DNA of 64,000 nucleotides, from assembly GCA_031180825.1 (NCBI GenBank), contig JAPSLM010000005.1:124001-188000 (forward strand), in the 5' to 3' direction. Shown piece by piece: positions 43,491 to 52,818 of the stretch (its first letter is position 1; every line of letters starts with the position of its first letter). The translations under genes were made by a program, and so were the position numbers. The DNA is from Paenibacillus sp. (GTDB taxonomy: Bacteria; Bacillota; Bacilli; Paenibacillales; NBRC-103111). Under the pieces are notes generated by a model, which was not told the origin of the DNA, did no database searches, and saw nothing but the letters and a program-made list of their open reading frames with translations.

Positions 43491-43970
43491 ATGGAGCGCA
43501 GACACAACTTTTTTTCCATATTCAGGCAGCTCGCGGCACTGCCGTTCTGTTGATCATGCTGTTTCACGCTTCACAGACGGGGCAGCATTATTTCGGCTAC
43601 AATTATCTCGGGATCGGCGAAATGGGACGCTCGGGGGCCTATACGTTTTTTTTCGCTTTGACCGGTTATTTCATGTTCACGCTGTACCGGGAACAATTCG
43701 GAAGGACGGAGCTGTTCGGCACGTTTCTGCTGAAACGGTTCTGCCGCGTTTATCCGTTATACTGGGTCATCATGGCCGCCGTTGTCCCGGTCTTTTTTTC
43801 TGGTGCCGTCGTTCGGCTTCGGCTATGAGCGCAATCCCGCAGTCATCTTCAAATCGATGCTGCTGTGGCCGCAAGCTCAGGCGCCGATTCTGGGCGTCGC
43901 TTGGTCGCTGACGTACGGCCGGCGCGACCGGAGCGACTCCTGGCGCGGCAAGGCTTATTCCAAAGCGTGA
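43491..43970 (+). pseudogene. Acyltransferase family 3 (OafA/YrhL-like), frameshifted and truncated
   Basis: ATG 43491 gives MERRHNFFSIFRQ and then a stop. The +1 frame continues as AARGTAVLLIMLFHASQTG, the usual family-3 opening, through GAYTFFFALTGYFMFTLY and FCRVYPLYWVIMAAVV. A second shift in the T7 run near 43795 moves to FFLVPSFGFGYERNPAV ... ILGVAWSLTY. At about 43918, where functional proteins continue into more membrane helices, the sequence becomes GRRDRSD and stops. About two thirds of the protein is gone; the junction lies at the end of the DUF2264 gene. Confidence 0.75.
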
Positions 43971-45103
43971 TCTGCCGGGGTATACCCGCCCGACCACGCT
44001 TTGCGCGACGTCCAATCCGCCGCATCGGCGTGCCAGAACGGGCGGTCCGCCGACAGCCCCAGCGGCAGGAACACGGTGGCGCACAAATACAAGCTGCCGG
44101 TGGAAATGTACGGCTCTCCGATTTCCGGCTGATGCCCGCAGAAGCCGATCGTCAGCCAGCCGTCCGCATCGAATGTGCCCGGCGCTTCGATCATGCGCCG
44201 CATCACCGCGGTCAGCGCGCAGCGCACTTGAGCCGGCGCAACATCGTCAGGCAGCTGCTCGCGCAGCGCCATCTGGGCCAGCAGCTGGAACGCGCCGAAG
44301 CGGTAAGCGAGCGAACGACCGACGACGGGAAACGTCCCTTCCGGCGAAATCGACCGCTCCTGCACGGCGGCATAGCGCACCGCCCGCCGCTGGACACGCT
44401 CCCGCAGGACCGCCCATTCGGGATAGCGGTCGCCGACCGTCTCCAGAAGATCGGTCAGCATCGGCTGGATGACGAAGCTGTTATAGTAGTCCGTATGGTA
44501 CTCCGGTCCGTCGCCGTACGTGCCGTCGCCAAGGTACCACTGCTCATGCTGCTTCAGTGCGTAATCGATCCGCATCGGGTCCCACGTGTCGTCGCCGATC
44601 ACGCAGAGCGCCGCTTCGATTATGGCCGCAAACAGCAGCCAGTTGTTGAACCACGGCTTCCGGGAACGGGTCGCCCGCAGCGCTTCCTTCACGTTCGCCT
44701 TGACGCGCTCGTCCAGCCCGTTCCATAGCGCCGTCGGCGCCCGCAAAATCGCGTGGGCCAGAAAGGCCGCATCCACGATCGGCTGGTAGCCTTCCGAGAA
44801 GTTCATCCGGTCCGGCGACTGCGGATCGGTCGCGGCATCCATCGCCAGCTGCGCCAGCCGGACGTACTTGCCGCGCAGCTCTCCTTCCGCGCCCGTCCTC
44901 GGGCCGCGCTCCAGCCACGGCGCAATGCCTGCGAGCAGCCGGCCGTATGCCTCCAGATACGTATACAGCTCCCGGTCATCCAGCTTCGCCTCCACCGGCA
45001 TCCGCTCTTTCAGCTTGCGCTGCGACAGCGCTTCGAGCACCGGCTTCGCGATGCGCTGCATCGCTTGCAGCCAGTAGTCTCTGTCATCGGCATGAGTCTC
45101 CAC
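43955..45103 (-). CDS. DUF2264 domain protein
   Basis: 382 aa, cytoplasmic. Visible DUF2264 features are YLEAYGRLLAGIAPWLERG, MNFSEGYQPIVDAAFLAHAIL, KPWFNNWLLFAAIIEAAL, DGTYGDGPEYHTDYYNSFVIQPML and the R..SPEGTFPVVGRSLAYRFGAFQLLA segment. The fold is an (alpha/alpha) toroid related to glycoside hydrolases and lyases; activity is not established. Downstream of YesN/YesM and the sugar ABC genes, in the order seen in oligosaccharide-use clusters. Its 3' end abuts the truncated acyltransferase. Confidence 0.82.
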   Translation of the reverse strand: METHADDRDYWLQAMQRIAKPVLEALSQRKLKERMPVEAKLDDRELYTYLEAYGRLLAGIAPWLERGPRTGAEGELRGKYVRLAQLAMDAATDPQSPDRMNFSEGYQPIVDAAFLAHAILRAPTALWNGLDERVKANVKEALRATRSRKPWFNNWLLFAAIIEAALCVIGDDTWDPMRIDYALKQHEQWYLGDGTYGDGPEYHTDYYNSFVIQPMLTDLLETVGDRYPEWAVLRERVQRRAVRYAAVQERSISPEGTFPVVGRSLAYRFGAFQLLAQMALREQLPDDVAPAQVRCALTAVMRRMIEAPGTFDADGWLTIGFCGHQPEIGEPYISTGSLYLCATVFLPLGLSADRPFWHADAADWTSRKAWSGGYTPADHALE

Positions 45104-45144
45104 GTCTGATCTTCCTCTCGTGTGATGTTTGTCCGTTCCCGCCT

Positions 45145-46740
45145 CTACAACGCGCCGGACCTCGACTTGTACTCCCCGGGTGTGACGCCGATGTATTTTT
45201 TAAACACCTTGGAGAAGTACGTCCGGTCCGAATAGCCGCAGCGCAGCGCGACGACCTCGATGGAATCCTTCGTCTTCTCCAGCAGATCGGCGGCGATCTT
45301 CATCTTGTACCGGTGGACATAGTCCGTGAAATTTTCGCCGGAGAGCTTCTTAAAGTACCGGGAAAAATAGCTCGGGTTCAAATACAAATGCGTCGCAATA
45401 TCGATCGAGGTGATCGTCTCCGCCAAATGCTGCGCGATATACTGGTCGATTGTCTGCAGCTTCGGCTCCTTGCTCGTCTGCGGCTCCCCAAGCCGTCTGC
45501 TATTCATGATCTGCCGCAGCTTCAGCCCCATCAGCCCGAGCGCATCGCCGAGCGTCAGCGTCTGCTGCAGGCAGGCGTAGAGCGTCTCGCCGCTGAACGC
45601 CCGGTACTGGAGCTCGACAAGCCGCAGCCTGTCCGCGCACTGATGTACGAACGACGCCGGTTCCGGCTTCAGCTGCAGCGCCGCCTGCCGGATATGCGCG
45701 AGCGCTTTCTCCAGCTGCGCCTCGTCGTGATTCCGGACCGCCTGCGACAATTCGGCATACTCCTGTTCGAAGCCCCCGGCTCCCGGATGATACGCTTGCG
45801 GCAAGCCGGACGCGGGCAGCACGGTTACCGGATGCTCCGTATAGAAAGCGGCGTACCGTTCTGCCGCCATGCGGCGATGGGCCGCGCCGATTTCCGTAAC
45901 CGCAAGCTTATCCGCACTGGAGCTGGTGAAAAACGTCGTGCCTACGCCGAGAAACTCTTTGCATTTCGCCTGAAGCTTCGCCAGAAATGCCAGCAGATGC
46001 TCCTGCGCGTTCCATTTCAAGGAAGGCCGGTAATTGAGCAGCACGGCGAGTCCCTCGTCGTCGTTGAAGGTTGTGATGCCTTCGAACTCGCCCGCCAGCT
46101 CGGCCGCAATGTTTGCAACGCCGTAACGGATGAGCGGCAGGTCCTTGTGCGCATAGCGCGAGAGCACGTCGTAATACGACACATAGCCGAGCGCCAGCAG
46201 AAACGACGGCTGATCCCAGACGAGGCCGAGCCGCGCGGCGGAATCGGTCAAATACGCCGCATCTCCGCCGCGCAGCAGCTGCTTGAAAAAAGAATCCCGC
46301 AGCACATTGGCATGGCGGCTCCAATCCTCGCGATACGTCAGCTGCTCCGTCTGCGCTTTCGCCGCGCGCAGGAGCCTTACGGATTTCTCCAAGCTTTGCG
46401 CCAGCTGCTCGGCCGTCAGCTCGTCCTTGATCAGGTAGTCGTCCACGCTCAGCTTGAGCGCTTTCTGCGCATAGTGGAAATCTTCGTGACACGTCAGAAA
46501 AATGACGCGAACCTCCGGCCGCCGCCGCCGCATTTCCGAAGCCAGCTCAAGCCCGTCCATTTGAGGCAGGCCGATATCCGATACGACGAGGTCCGGCCGA
46601 AGCTCATCGAACAGCCGCAGCGCTTTGACGCTGGAGTACGTGTCCGCAACGATCTGCAGGCCGAGCGCGTTCCAATCGATCAGCTGCTTCAAATATTTCA
46701 GCATCGGCACATCATCGTCGATGATCAGGACTTTGTACAT
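45145..46740 (-). CDS. Two-component response regulator, AraC type (YesN-like)
   Basis: 531 aa. Receiver domain residues 1-120: VLIIDDDVPMLKYLKQLIDW, phospho-Asp about residue 54 in VVSDIGLPQMDG, Lys in DYLIKDEL. A long central region (about 130-420) of unknown fold follows. The C-terminal AraC HTH pair reads TSIDIATHLYLNPSYFSRYF and DSIEVVALRCGYSDRTYFSKVFKKYIG. Encoded 32 bp after the sensor kinase, so it is the partner regulator. Expected to switch on the adjacent sugar transporter genes. Confidence 0.9.
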   Translation of the reverse strand: MYKVLIIDDDVPMLKYLKQLIDWNALGLQIVADTYSSVKALRLFDELRPDLVVSDIGLPQMDGLELASEMRRRRPEVRVIFLTCHEDFHYAQKALKLSVDDYLIKDELTAEQLAQSLEKSVRLLRAAKAQTEQLTYREDWSRHANVLRDSFFKQLLRGGDAAYLTDSAARLGLVWDQPSFLLALGYVSYYDVLSRYAHKDLPLIRYGVANIAAELAGEFEGITTFNDDEGLAVLLNYRPSLKWNAQEHLLAFLAKLQAKCKEFLGVGTTFFTSSSADKLAVTEIGAAHRRMAAERYAAFYTEHPVTVLPASGLPQAYHPGAGGFEQEYAELSQAVRNHDEAQLEKALAHIRQAALQLKPEPASFVHQCADRLRLVELQYRAFSGETLYACLQQTLTLGDALGLMGLKLRQIMNSRRLGEPQTSKEPKLQTIDQYIAQHLAETITSIDIATHLYLNPSYFSRYFKKLSGENFTDYVHRYKMKIAADLLEKTKDSIEVVALRCGYSDRTYFSKVFKKYIGVTPGEYKSRSGAL

Positions 46741-46772
46741 GACTATCCTCTCCCGTTGTCCGTAGTCGCCCG

Positions 46773-48476
46773 TCAGGCTCGCAAATTCAAAATAACGGTC
46801 AAGCCCCCGGACGGGTTCGTCCGAAGCTTCATCGTCGCATCCTGCCCGTACGTCAGCCGAAGACGCTGGAGCACGTTGATCAATCCGACCCGCCGATACG
46901 TCTGCGGCTTGTCCGTCTCGGGCCCTTCCAGCATCCGGTTTAGCGCCTCCCGCTCCTCGTCCGGCATTCCCTCGCCGTTATCCGCCACCCGGATCTCCAG
47001 GCGCCCGCCCAGCCGTTCGGCCTCGATATCAATGCGCGCATCGTCCAGTTTCTCGGCGAACCCGTGAAGCAGCGCATTTTCGACGATCGGCTGCAGCAGC
47101 AGCTTCGGCACCTCGAACCCGGCCGCTTCCGGAGTCAAAGCTACCTTCAGCTCGACGTGAAGCTCGCTGCGCAGCCGCATGATATCCATATAATGCTCCA
47201 GCAGCTTGCATTCCGCGGCCAAGGAGGTCGGCTCGTTCACCTTCATATATGCCCGCAGCAGGCTCATCAGCGAATCGATCTGACGGCTGTGCCGCCGGTC
47301 GCCGCCCAGAATCAGGCTGCATTTGATCGAATTGAGCGTATTGATCAAAAAATGCGGCCGAATTTGCGCGAACAGCGCCTGCAGCTCGATGACGCGCTTC
47401 TGCTCCTGCTCCTGCTCGATGTTCGTAATCAGCTGCTCGATCTCGTCGAGCATCCGGTTCCACGTCTGTCCGAGCTGGGCAATCTCGTCCTTGCCCTTGC
47501 CTTGAAACCGGATCAGTCGGTTTCCTTGGCTGAACTGCTTGGCCATAAAGTCCAGCTTCTGAATCGGCCGGTGCAGCCGCTTCGCCAGCAGCAGCGACAC
47601 GATGAAGAACAGCGCAAAGAACGGAACAACGAACAGCATGGCGATATAAAAGATTTTATAAATTTGCCCGGTCACCTCCCGGTCGGACGTCTCGTAGATC
47701 ATTTTCCAGCCGGTCTTGGACAGCACCGCTTCGCTTCGAAGCGTTTGGTCGGAGGCGCCTCCGCCGCCGAACAGGACGGAAGCGTCGCCTGCAATAAGCC
47801 GCCCTTCCTCGTCATATAAGGCAAAGGCGCCGGAGGCCGTCTGCCGGAACAGCTTCTCGAAGTACGGATTCGTAATGCCGATATAGAGCGTAGCCAAATA
47901 AGCGTTGTCCGCCGGGTCCCGGATGACCCTGGCCGCGTAATAAACGGGCTCGCCCTTGCCTCCCTCGGTTTGGACGCGGCTCAGCCACTGAAGCCGCTTC
48001 GGGGTATAGAGATTGACCTGGGACCGAAGCTGCTCCCAGTGCTGTCGGAACGGAGCCAGCTGGTCGGGCTCGCTGGAAGGAATGATGAACCCCTTGCCGT
48101 TGACCAGAAACATCCGGATATCCGTATTGAGCGTCTTCGCCAGCACCAGGCCGAAAAAATCCTGAATATGCTGCTGTCTCTGGTAATCGGCGAAGCTGGT
48201 GATTCGCTCGGTATCGGTGAAGCTGCGAAGCTGAGCCCTCGCGCTCGGGTCTTGTATGAAAAAATTCGACGCATACGTCAGATCGTCGATCGTCTTCGTA
48301 ATATCCTTCGCCATCACGTCAACGACCGACTGGTTGGTCAGCCGAATTTTGTCCATTACCGCATCCCGTGTCATGGACAGCAAAAAGACGGACACGATGA
48401 CGATCGGCAGCAAAATGAGAATCAGAAACGAGAGCTGAATACGCCGGTAGTAGGAAAATTGAAACATGCTGTTCAT
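46773..48476 (-). CDS. Sensor histidine kinase (YesM-like)
   Basis: 567 aa. Membrane helix about residues 12-32, extracellular sensor of about 235 residues (Cache-like, including YAARVIRDPADNAYLATLYIG), second helix (IFYIAMLFVVPFFALFFIVSLLL), HAMP, then the His_kinase domain with the phospho-His in QIRPHFLINTLNSIK and the ATPase lobe with NALLHGFAEK and VADNGEGMPDEE. Senses an extracellular saccharide or the loaded binding protein and phosphorylates the YesN-like regulator. Confidence 0.9.
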   Translation of the reverse strand: MNSMFQFSYYRRIQLSFLILILLPIVIVSVFLLSMTRDAVMDKIRLTNQSVVDVMAKDITKTIDDLTYASNFFIQDPSARAQLRSFTDTERITSFADYQRQQHIQDFFGLVLAKTLNTDIRMFLVNGKGFIIPSSEPDQLAPFRQHWEQLRSQVNLYTPKRLQWLSRVQTEGGKGEPVYYAARVIRDPADNAYLATLYIGITNPYFEKLFRQTASGAFALYDEEGRLIAGDASVLFGGGGASDQTLRSEAVLSKTGWKMIYETSDREVTGQIYKIFYIAMLFVVPFFALFFIVSLLLAKRLHRPIQKLDFMAKQFSQGNRLIRFQGKGKDEIAQLGQTWNRMLDEIEQLITNIEQEQEQKRVIELQALFAQIRPHFLINTLNSIKCSLILGGDRRHSRQIDSLMSLLRAYMKVNEPTSLAAECKLLEHYMDIMRLRSELHVELKVALTPEAAGFEVPKLLLQPIVENALLHGFAEKLDDARIDIEAERLGGRLEIRVADNGEGMPDEEREALNRMLEGPETDKPQTYRRVGLINVLQRLRLTYGQDATMKLRTNPSGGLTVILNLRA

Positions 48477-49054
48477 GGTGTCGAAAGCTCCCCTCTCTTT
48501 CCTGTCCCCATTGTATCACCGGTTCTGCGCCGACCCAAGCGTTTGCTTCAGCCGAGCTAAAATAGGGGAACTCGCCTGCCGCTATCCTGCATAGTTCCAA
48601 TGGCCTGAAGCGAATAAAGGAACGCACGTTCGTTATTTATGTCGAAATTGATTTTGTGCATCCCTTTTGCCGCATATAACGCACCCGGTATGCTTTATTT
48701 TTTCTTTATCATCCGATCTACGTCCATTAACTCATCTGCGATGCGCTATTTTACCACATGCCCTTCGGCTAATCGGGCCCGGAAACGCCGTCGTTCTCCG
48801 TGCTCCGCGTCAGCCTCTTCAACGCTGATTCGGCCCGCAATCAGCCGCCGCAGCCTTGGCCAGGGAAGAGCGGCGTTCTCCCTGCCTTAGCTTTACGGCG
48901 GCGTGCTCGCCGCCTTTCCTCTTGCCGCGGCCCTGTACGGCGGGCGTTCGTGTTTCGGCCCGTGCATCTCCCGGACTGCCGCTGTACGGCGGCAGCCGGT
49001 TTTCACGTCGCGCTTTCGCCCGCAAACGGCATGCTCCCGTTTCGCCGTGGTCGC
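48477..49054. other. Long intergenic region without a gene
   Basis: About 580 bp between the kinase start and the binding-protein terminator. The 48553-48760 part holds the second copy of the dispersed repeat. GC-rich segments after 48780 include a GGCGGCG-TGCT-CGCCGCC hairpin (48897-48914) and two CTGTACGGCGG copies. No ribosome binding site/ORF combination was convincing. Confidence 0.45.
48553..48760. repeat. Dispersed intergenic repeat, copy 2
   Basis: Shares with 14426-14562: AATAAAGGAACGC then ACGTTCGTTA-N3-ATGTCGAA (23 of 28 positions identical to copy 1 over this core), and GATGCGCTATT about 100 bp later. An AATAGGGGAAC module precedes it. Confidence 0.55.
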
Positions 49055-49085
49055 AAAGAAAGGACGCCTTTGCGGCGCCCCTTTC
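49055..49085 (-). terminator. Terminator after the sugar-binding protein gene
   Basis: On the minus strand GGGCGCC-gcaaa-GGCGTCC (one G-U pair), then TTTCTTTG. Confidence 0.65.
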
Positions 49086-49090
49086 CCTGA

Positions 49091-50434
49091 CTATTTTTTG
49101 CTGTTCTCTTTGATGATTTTATTCGCCTGATCGACCATTTGCTTCTGGGCGTCCTCGGCGGACTTGTTATCCAGAATAAATGCGCTGAAGCCGTCTTCCA
49201 GCACTTTCTTCAGCTGCGGCGCATACGGCGCAACGACCTCGGACGGTGCCGGCGCGTGAATGCGTTTGTCGAACAGCGCTTTGTCGAGCGATTCGGTGTT
49301 GAAAAGATCTTTGCTTTTCGCGATCGCGCTTTCGATGATCTTCTTGTCGTCGGCTTTCTTCCAGCCGGACAATTCCTTCCTCGCATCCGACGTATTCGTC
49401 GTTACGAAACGGATGAACTGATACGCTTCGTCCTTATACTTCGACCCGGCAGCGACGGAAAGGAACTGTCCGCCGATGCTCGTTAGACCGAGCTCCGCAT
49501 CCTTCGAGGAACGCGGCACCGGCGCGAACGCCACTTTGAAGTTATGCGGATACTTTTGCACGTCGGCCGAGTCGGCAACCATCCAGCTGCCCGTCACGAG
49601 CATCGCCGCTTTTTCGTTGAAGAACTCCGTCCGGTACGCCAGCTTCGCGCCCACAACGTCCGCGAAAGGCGTCGTGGATTTGTCTTCTTTCTCCATCGCA
49701 CGGCGGAGGTTGAAGAACGTCAGCATCGACGGGTCGTCGAATTGGGTTGTGCCGTCTTCCTTCAGGAACGCGTTCTGCTTCTCGTTGAATAAAATCGGGT
49801 TGGCGTAATCGCCCCAGTTATGGAAGTAAGCGCCATACCGTTTGTTGTTGCCTTCGCCTTTGGTCAGCTTCTTCGCGTATTCGCGGAAGTCGTCCCAGGT
49901 CCAGCCGAGCTCCGGCACCGGCAGGTTCGCTTCGTCGAGCGCCTTCTGGTTCAGCAGGACGATCCAGTTGCTGCGCTGGTACATGGCGGCGTATGTTTTG
50001 CCTTTGTATTTCGGATTGACGTAATACTCGTCCTCCGGCTTCACGTTCTCTTTAGCGTACATATCGTCCAGAGGAGCCAGCACGCCTTGCGCTGCGCGGG
50101 CCAGCGTCTCATCGATGCTCGGGAACAGCACCAGGTCGATCTGCTCGCCGGAGGACATCGTCACGTCCAGCTTCTTGAGCGTCTCTACCGAGTTGCCCGG
50201 CACGAGCGGCACGGACTCGACTTTGATGTGCGGGTACTTCGCCTGGAACTGGTCGATAAGCGCCTTGGTCGTCGCGCCCATGACCTCATTGTCCCAGTTG
50301 TAATATTTCAGCGTAACGTTCTTCTGTCCGCCCTCGCCGGACGCTTCCTGCTTCTCCGCCCCCTGGCCGCAGCCGCTCAGTACGGAAACCGCAAGTACCG
50401 CCCCGCTCAACAGCAACGCGCTTGTTTTCTTCAT
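49091..50434 (-). CDS. Sugar ABC transporter substrate-binding lipoprotein
   Basis: 447 aa, extracellular solute-binding protein family 1. ATG 50434 follows GAGGGGGAG; the longer frame to 50455 is unsupported. Lipobox VLSGC. The mature part shows LKYYNWDNEVMGATTKALID, a hinge near RSNWIVLLNQKALDEANLPVP, WTWDDFREYAKKLTKG and FFNEKAAMLVTGSWMV, all typical. Last gene of the three-gene transporter operon, with a terminator close behind. Oligosaccharide specificity not readable. Confidence 0.88.
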   Translation of the reverse strand: MKKTSALLLSGAVLAVSVLSGCGQGAEKQEASGEGGQKNVTLKYYNWDNEVMGATTKALIDQFQAKYPHIKVESVPLVPGNSVETLKKLDVTMSSGEQIDLVLFPSIDETLARAAQGVLAPLDDMYAKENVKPEDEYYVNPKYKGKTYAAMYQRSNWIVLLNQKALDEANLPVPELGWTWDDFREYAKKLTKGEGNNKRYGAYFHNWGDYANPILFNEKQNAFLKEDGTTQFDDPSMLTFFNLRRAMEKEDKSTTPFADVVGAKLAYRTEFFNEKAAMLVTGSWMVADSADVQKYPHNFKVAFAPVPRSSKDAELGLTSIGGQFLSVAAGSKYKDEAYQFIRFVTTNTSDARKELSGWKKADDKKIIESAIAKSKDLFNTESLDKALFDKRIHAPAPSEVVAPYAPQLKKVLEDGFSAFILDNKSAEDAQKQMVDQANKIIKENSKK

Positions 50435-50546
50435 GTGAACTCCCCCTCGGGTCATGATGATGTAGGTCTCTATAGCTGCATTCTAAAGCTTTCCCGTCCA
50501 AAACGATGTGTCTAATTTTTGCCTGTCCCGTGCAATATTTTGACCT

Positions 50547-51383
50547 TTATCCCTTCACCCCGCCGAGCGAGATCCCGTTAATGACCTGCTTCTGGAGCAC
50601 GATAAAAATAATCAGCAGCGGCAGGATCGCGGAGAGCGAAGCCATCATGATCACCGCGTAGTTGTCGGCGAATTCGTCCTTGAACATCTGCATCCCCAGC
50701 GGGATGGTGTACAAACTTTTATTGATCAGAAAAATAAGCGGCGTCTGGTAATCGTTCCACGTCCAGATGAACTTGATGATGCCGACCGTCGCCAGAATCG
50801 GCTTACAGAGCGGCAGGATGATGCTCCAGTACGTTTTGAAATAGCCCGCGCCGTCGATTTTGGCCGCCTCGATAAAATCGCTGTGAATCCCCATCATAAA
50901 CTGTCTGAGCAAAAACGTGAAGTAGATCGAGAACATGCCCATCAGAACCATGCCTGCGTGCGTGTTGTACATATGCAGCCATTTCATCAGGAGATAGCGC
51001 GGCACGAGCGTCGCCTGCTCGGGAATGACCATGAACGTCAGCAGCACGCCGAAGGCGAGATCCCGGCCCTTGAAGCGCAGCTTCGTGAACGCGAACGCCG
51101 CCATCGACGAGAAGAAGATCGTGCACGCCGTCATGACTAGCGCCAGCTTGAGCGAGTTCAAGTAAAAGAGATAAAACGGCACCTTGCCCAGCCACACCTC
51201 TTGAAAGTTGCCGATAAAGTTCCAATCTTGCGGAATCCAGCGGATCGGGAACTCCATGACGTCCTTCTCGAACTTCGAGGCGGCCGAGATCATCCAGATC
51301 AGCGGAACCAGGAACAATACGGAGAACGCTCCGAGAAGGATCGTCAGGAGCCATTTGGTGAGATCGAATTTTCGTGCAGGCAT
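50547..51383 (-). CDS. Carbohydrate ABC transporter permease (MalG/LplC-type)
   Basis: 278 aa, six membrane helices starting at LTILLGAFSVLFLVPLIWMI. The EAA loop is FIEAAKIDGAGYFKTYWSIILPLCKP. The ending FIVLQKQVINGISLGGVKG is the classic C-terminus of this permease family. Starts 16 bp after the partner permease stop. Works with the preceding permease and an ATPase not encoded nearby, probably a shared MsmX-type protein. Confidence 0.9.
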   Translation of the reverse strand: MPARKFDLTKWLLTILLGAFSVLFLVPLIWMISAASKFEKDVMEFPIRWIPQDWNFIGNFQEVWLGKVPFYLFYLNSLKLALVMTACTIFFSSMAAFAFTKLRFKGRDLAFGVLLTFMVIPEQATLVPRYLLMKWLHMYNTHAGMVLMGMFSIYFTFLLRQFMMGIHSDFIEAAKIDGAGYFKTYWSIILPLCKPILATVGIIKFIWTWNDYQTPLIFLINKSLYTIPLGMQMFKDEFADNYAVIMMASLSAILPLLIIFIVLQKQVINGISLGGVKG

Positions 51384-51399
51384 ACCCTTCTACTCCTCT

Positions 51400-52338
51400 C
51401 TAGTAATGTACTTTGCGTTTCTGGAGCTGCCAAGTGGCAAGTGTCGCCAGTCCGACAATCGCGAACAGGAGCCAGGAAATCGCGGAAGCGTAGCCCATCT
51501 TGAAGTTGCGGAAGCCTTCCTCGTAGATGCGGAAGACGATTACCGTCGAAGAATCGTTCGGTCCCCCGCCGGTCATAAAGGCGACAAGGTCAAATACCTT
51601 GAACGACGACATCAGCAGCGTAATGAACAAAAAGGACGTCGTCGGCCCGAGCAGCGGCAGCGTAATCTTCGTAAACTTATGCCAAGGCGAGGCGCCGTCG
51701 ATGCTGGCCGCTTCGTACATTTCTTCGGGAATGTTCGTCAGGCCCGCCAAGTAAATGACAATCTGGTAGCCGATGCCGGCCCAGATCGCAATAATAATGA
51801 TCGAGAGCAGCGAGTAGTTGGAATCCGCCAGCCATTTGGGCGGGTCCGTGATGCCGAGGCTGATCAGGAACTGGTTGATCGGCCCTTTCGAAGGATGATA
51901 CAGCGCGCTCCATACCGCGCCAAGCGCGACGAGCGACGAAATGTACGGGATGAAAAAAGCGACCTTAAAATAGCTTTTCCCGTAGACGCGCGAATGAATA
52001 AGCACGGCTAGAATCAAGGCGAGCAGCATGCCGACTGGCACCGTGAGCACCGTGTAGATCAAGTTGTTTTTGAGCGCCATCAGCACTTTCTCGTCATCGA
52101 AAAGCTTCGCAAAGTTCTCGAGTCCGACGAATTTAATGGAAGAAATGCCTCCGACCAGGTTCCATTCGCTGAAGCTGAGATACAGCGAGAACAAAACCGG
52201 AAATACGTAAAGCAGCACGATCCCGACAAATTCGGGAGCCAGAAACAGCCAGCCGACCAGCGCTTCCTTCCGCGAATTGTTCCATTTGGATTTGGCCGCG
52301 CCGCCCGGCGTCCGGTTCGCAAGCTTGTTTGTCTCCAT
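51400..52338 (-). CDS. Carbohydrate ABC transporter permease (MalF/LplB-type)
   Basis: 312 aa from ATG 52338, with AGGGG spaced 8 bp; upstream in-frame GTG 52347 and ATG 52344 are alternatives. Six membrane helices; EAA loop MYEAASIDGASPWHKFTKITLPLLGP. The motif GGPNDSSTVIVFRIYEEGF near the C-terminus is usual for the family. First gene of the operon, about 310 bp from the accessory region upstream. Confidence 0.9.
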   Translation of the reverse strand: METNKLANRTPGGAAKSKWNNSRKEALVGWLFLAPEFVGIVLLYVFPVLFSLYLSFSEWNLVGGISSIKFVGLENFAKLFDDEKVLMALKNNLIYTVLTVPVGMLLALILAVLIHSRVYGKSYFKVAFFIPYISSLVALGAVWSALYHPSKGPINQFLISLGITDPPKWLADSNYSLLSIIIIAIWAGIGYQIVIYLAGLTNIPEEMYEAASIDGASPWHKFTKITLPLLGPTTSFLFITLLMSSFKVFDLVAFMTGGGPNDSSTVIVFRIYEEGFRNFKMGYASAISWLLFAIVGLATLATWQLQKRKVHY

Positions 52339-52503
52339 CGTCATCACCCCTGTAAGTGAACAAAACTATTGTTGATTCTTACTATATAAGAGGCGGCGAT
52401 CCCCGCGCTGCGGACGATTCTGACCGAGTTGTGCAAAATTTTTACCATGCAGGCTGGATTGGAAGGAGCGGAGCGGGCGATTTTATTCGACGTCGGGCAT
52501 AGC

Positions 52504-52544
52504 AAAAAGGACAATCCGGGTTGAGATTCAACCTGAATTGTCCT
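52504..52544 (-). terminator. Orphan minus-strand terminator
   Basis: AGGACAAT/ATTGTCCT with inner GGTT/AACC pairing; minus-strand T-run TTTTTGC. No intact minus-strand gene ends here, so it probably served a lost gene. Confidence 0.6.
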
Positions 52545-52638
52545 CTTCGGGGTATTATTAAGAAAAGTCATTATCTTTACGGAAAGCAACCCAAACTACC
52601 TTTAGCTTTATATCTACACAAACGAGCGAGAGTCACGG

Positions 52639-52818
52639 ATGCTCTATAGTGAAAAGCCCAATCAGCATCTGGTCGAGAGAGATCGATCCAGACCCATCGT
52701 CTGGGTTAAAAAGGAAAATGATGCTTGGATTATCACTATATGTTGTGTTTTCAATAGCTCAAAAACAACATATGGCGTTTTTTTCTTCACTCTCCTTGAC
52801 AAAGACAATAGCCCGTAG
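52639..52818 (+). pseudogene. Fragment of a small nuclease-like protein
   Basis: 59 codons: a charged start, then RPIVWVKKENDAWIITICC and TTYGVFFFTLLDKD. The WVKKE...WIIT strands recall the C-terminal half of small RelE/EndoU-like or DUF4258-type nucleases, but the N-terminal half is absent and a stop lies shortly upstream. No ribosome binding site. Likely a remnant. Confidence 0.35.

Noticed and set aside
44947..47067. 706-codon plus-strand open frame opposite YesN and YesM
   Set aside because: Low-complexity shadow; the minus strand has receiver, AraC and kinase motifs in the right order.
48800..49090. 96-codon plus-strand ORF in the 48.8 kb spacer
   Set aside because: Arg/Pro/Cys-rich random composition, no ribosome binding site, and it covers the binding-protein terminator.
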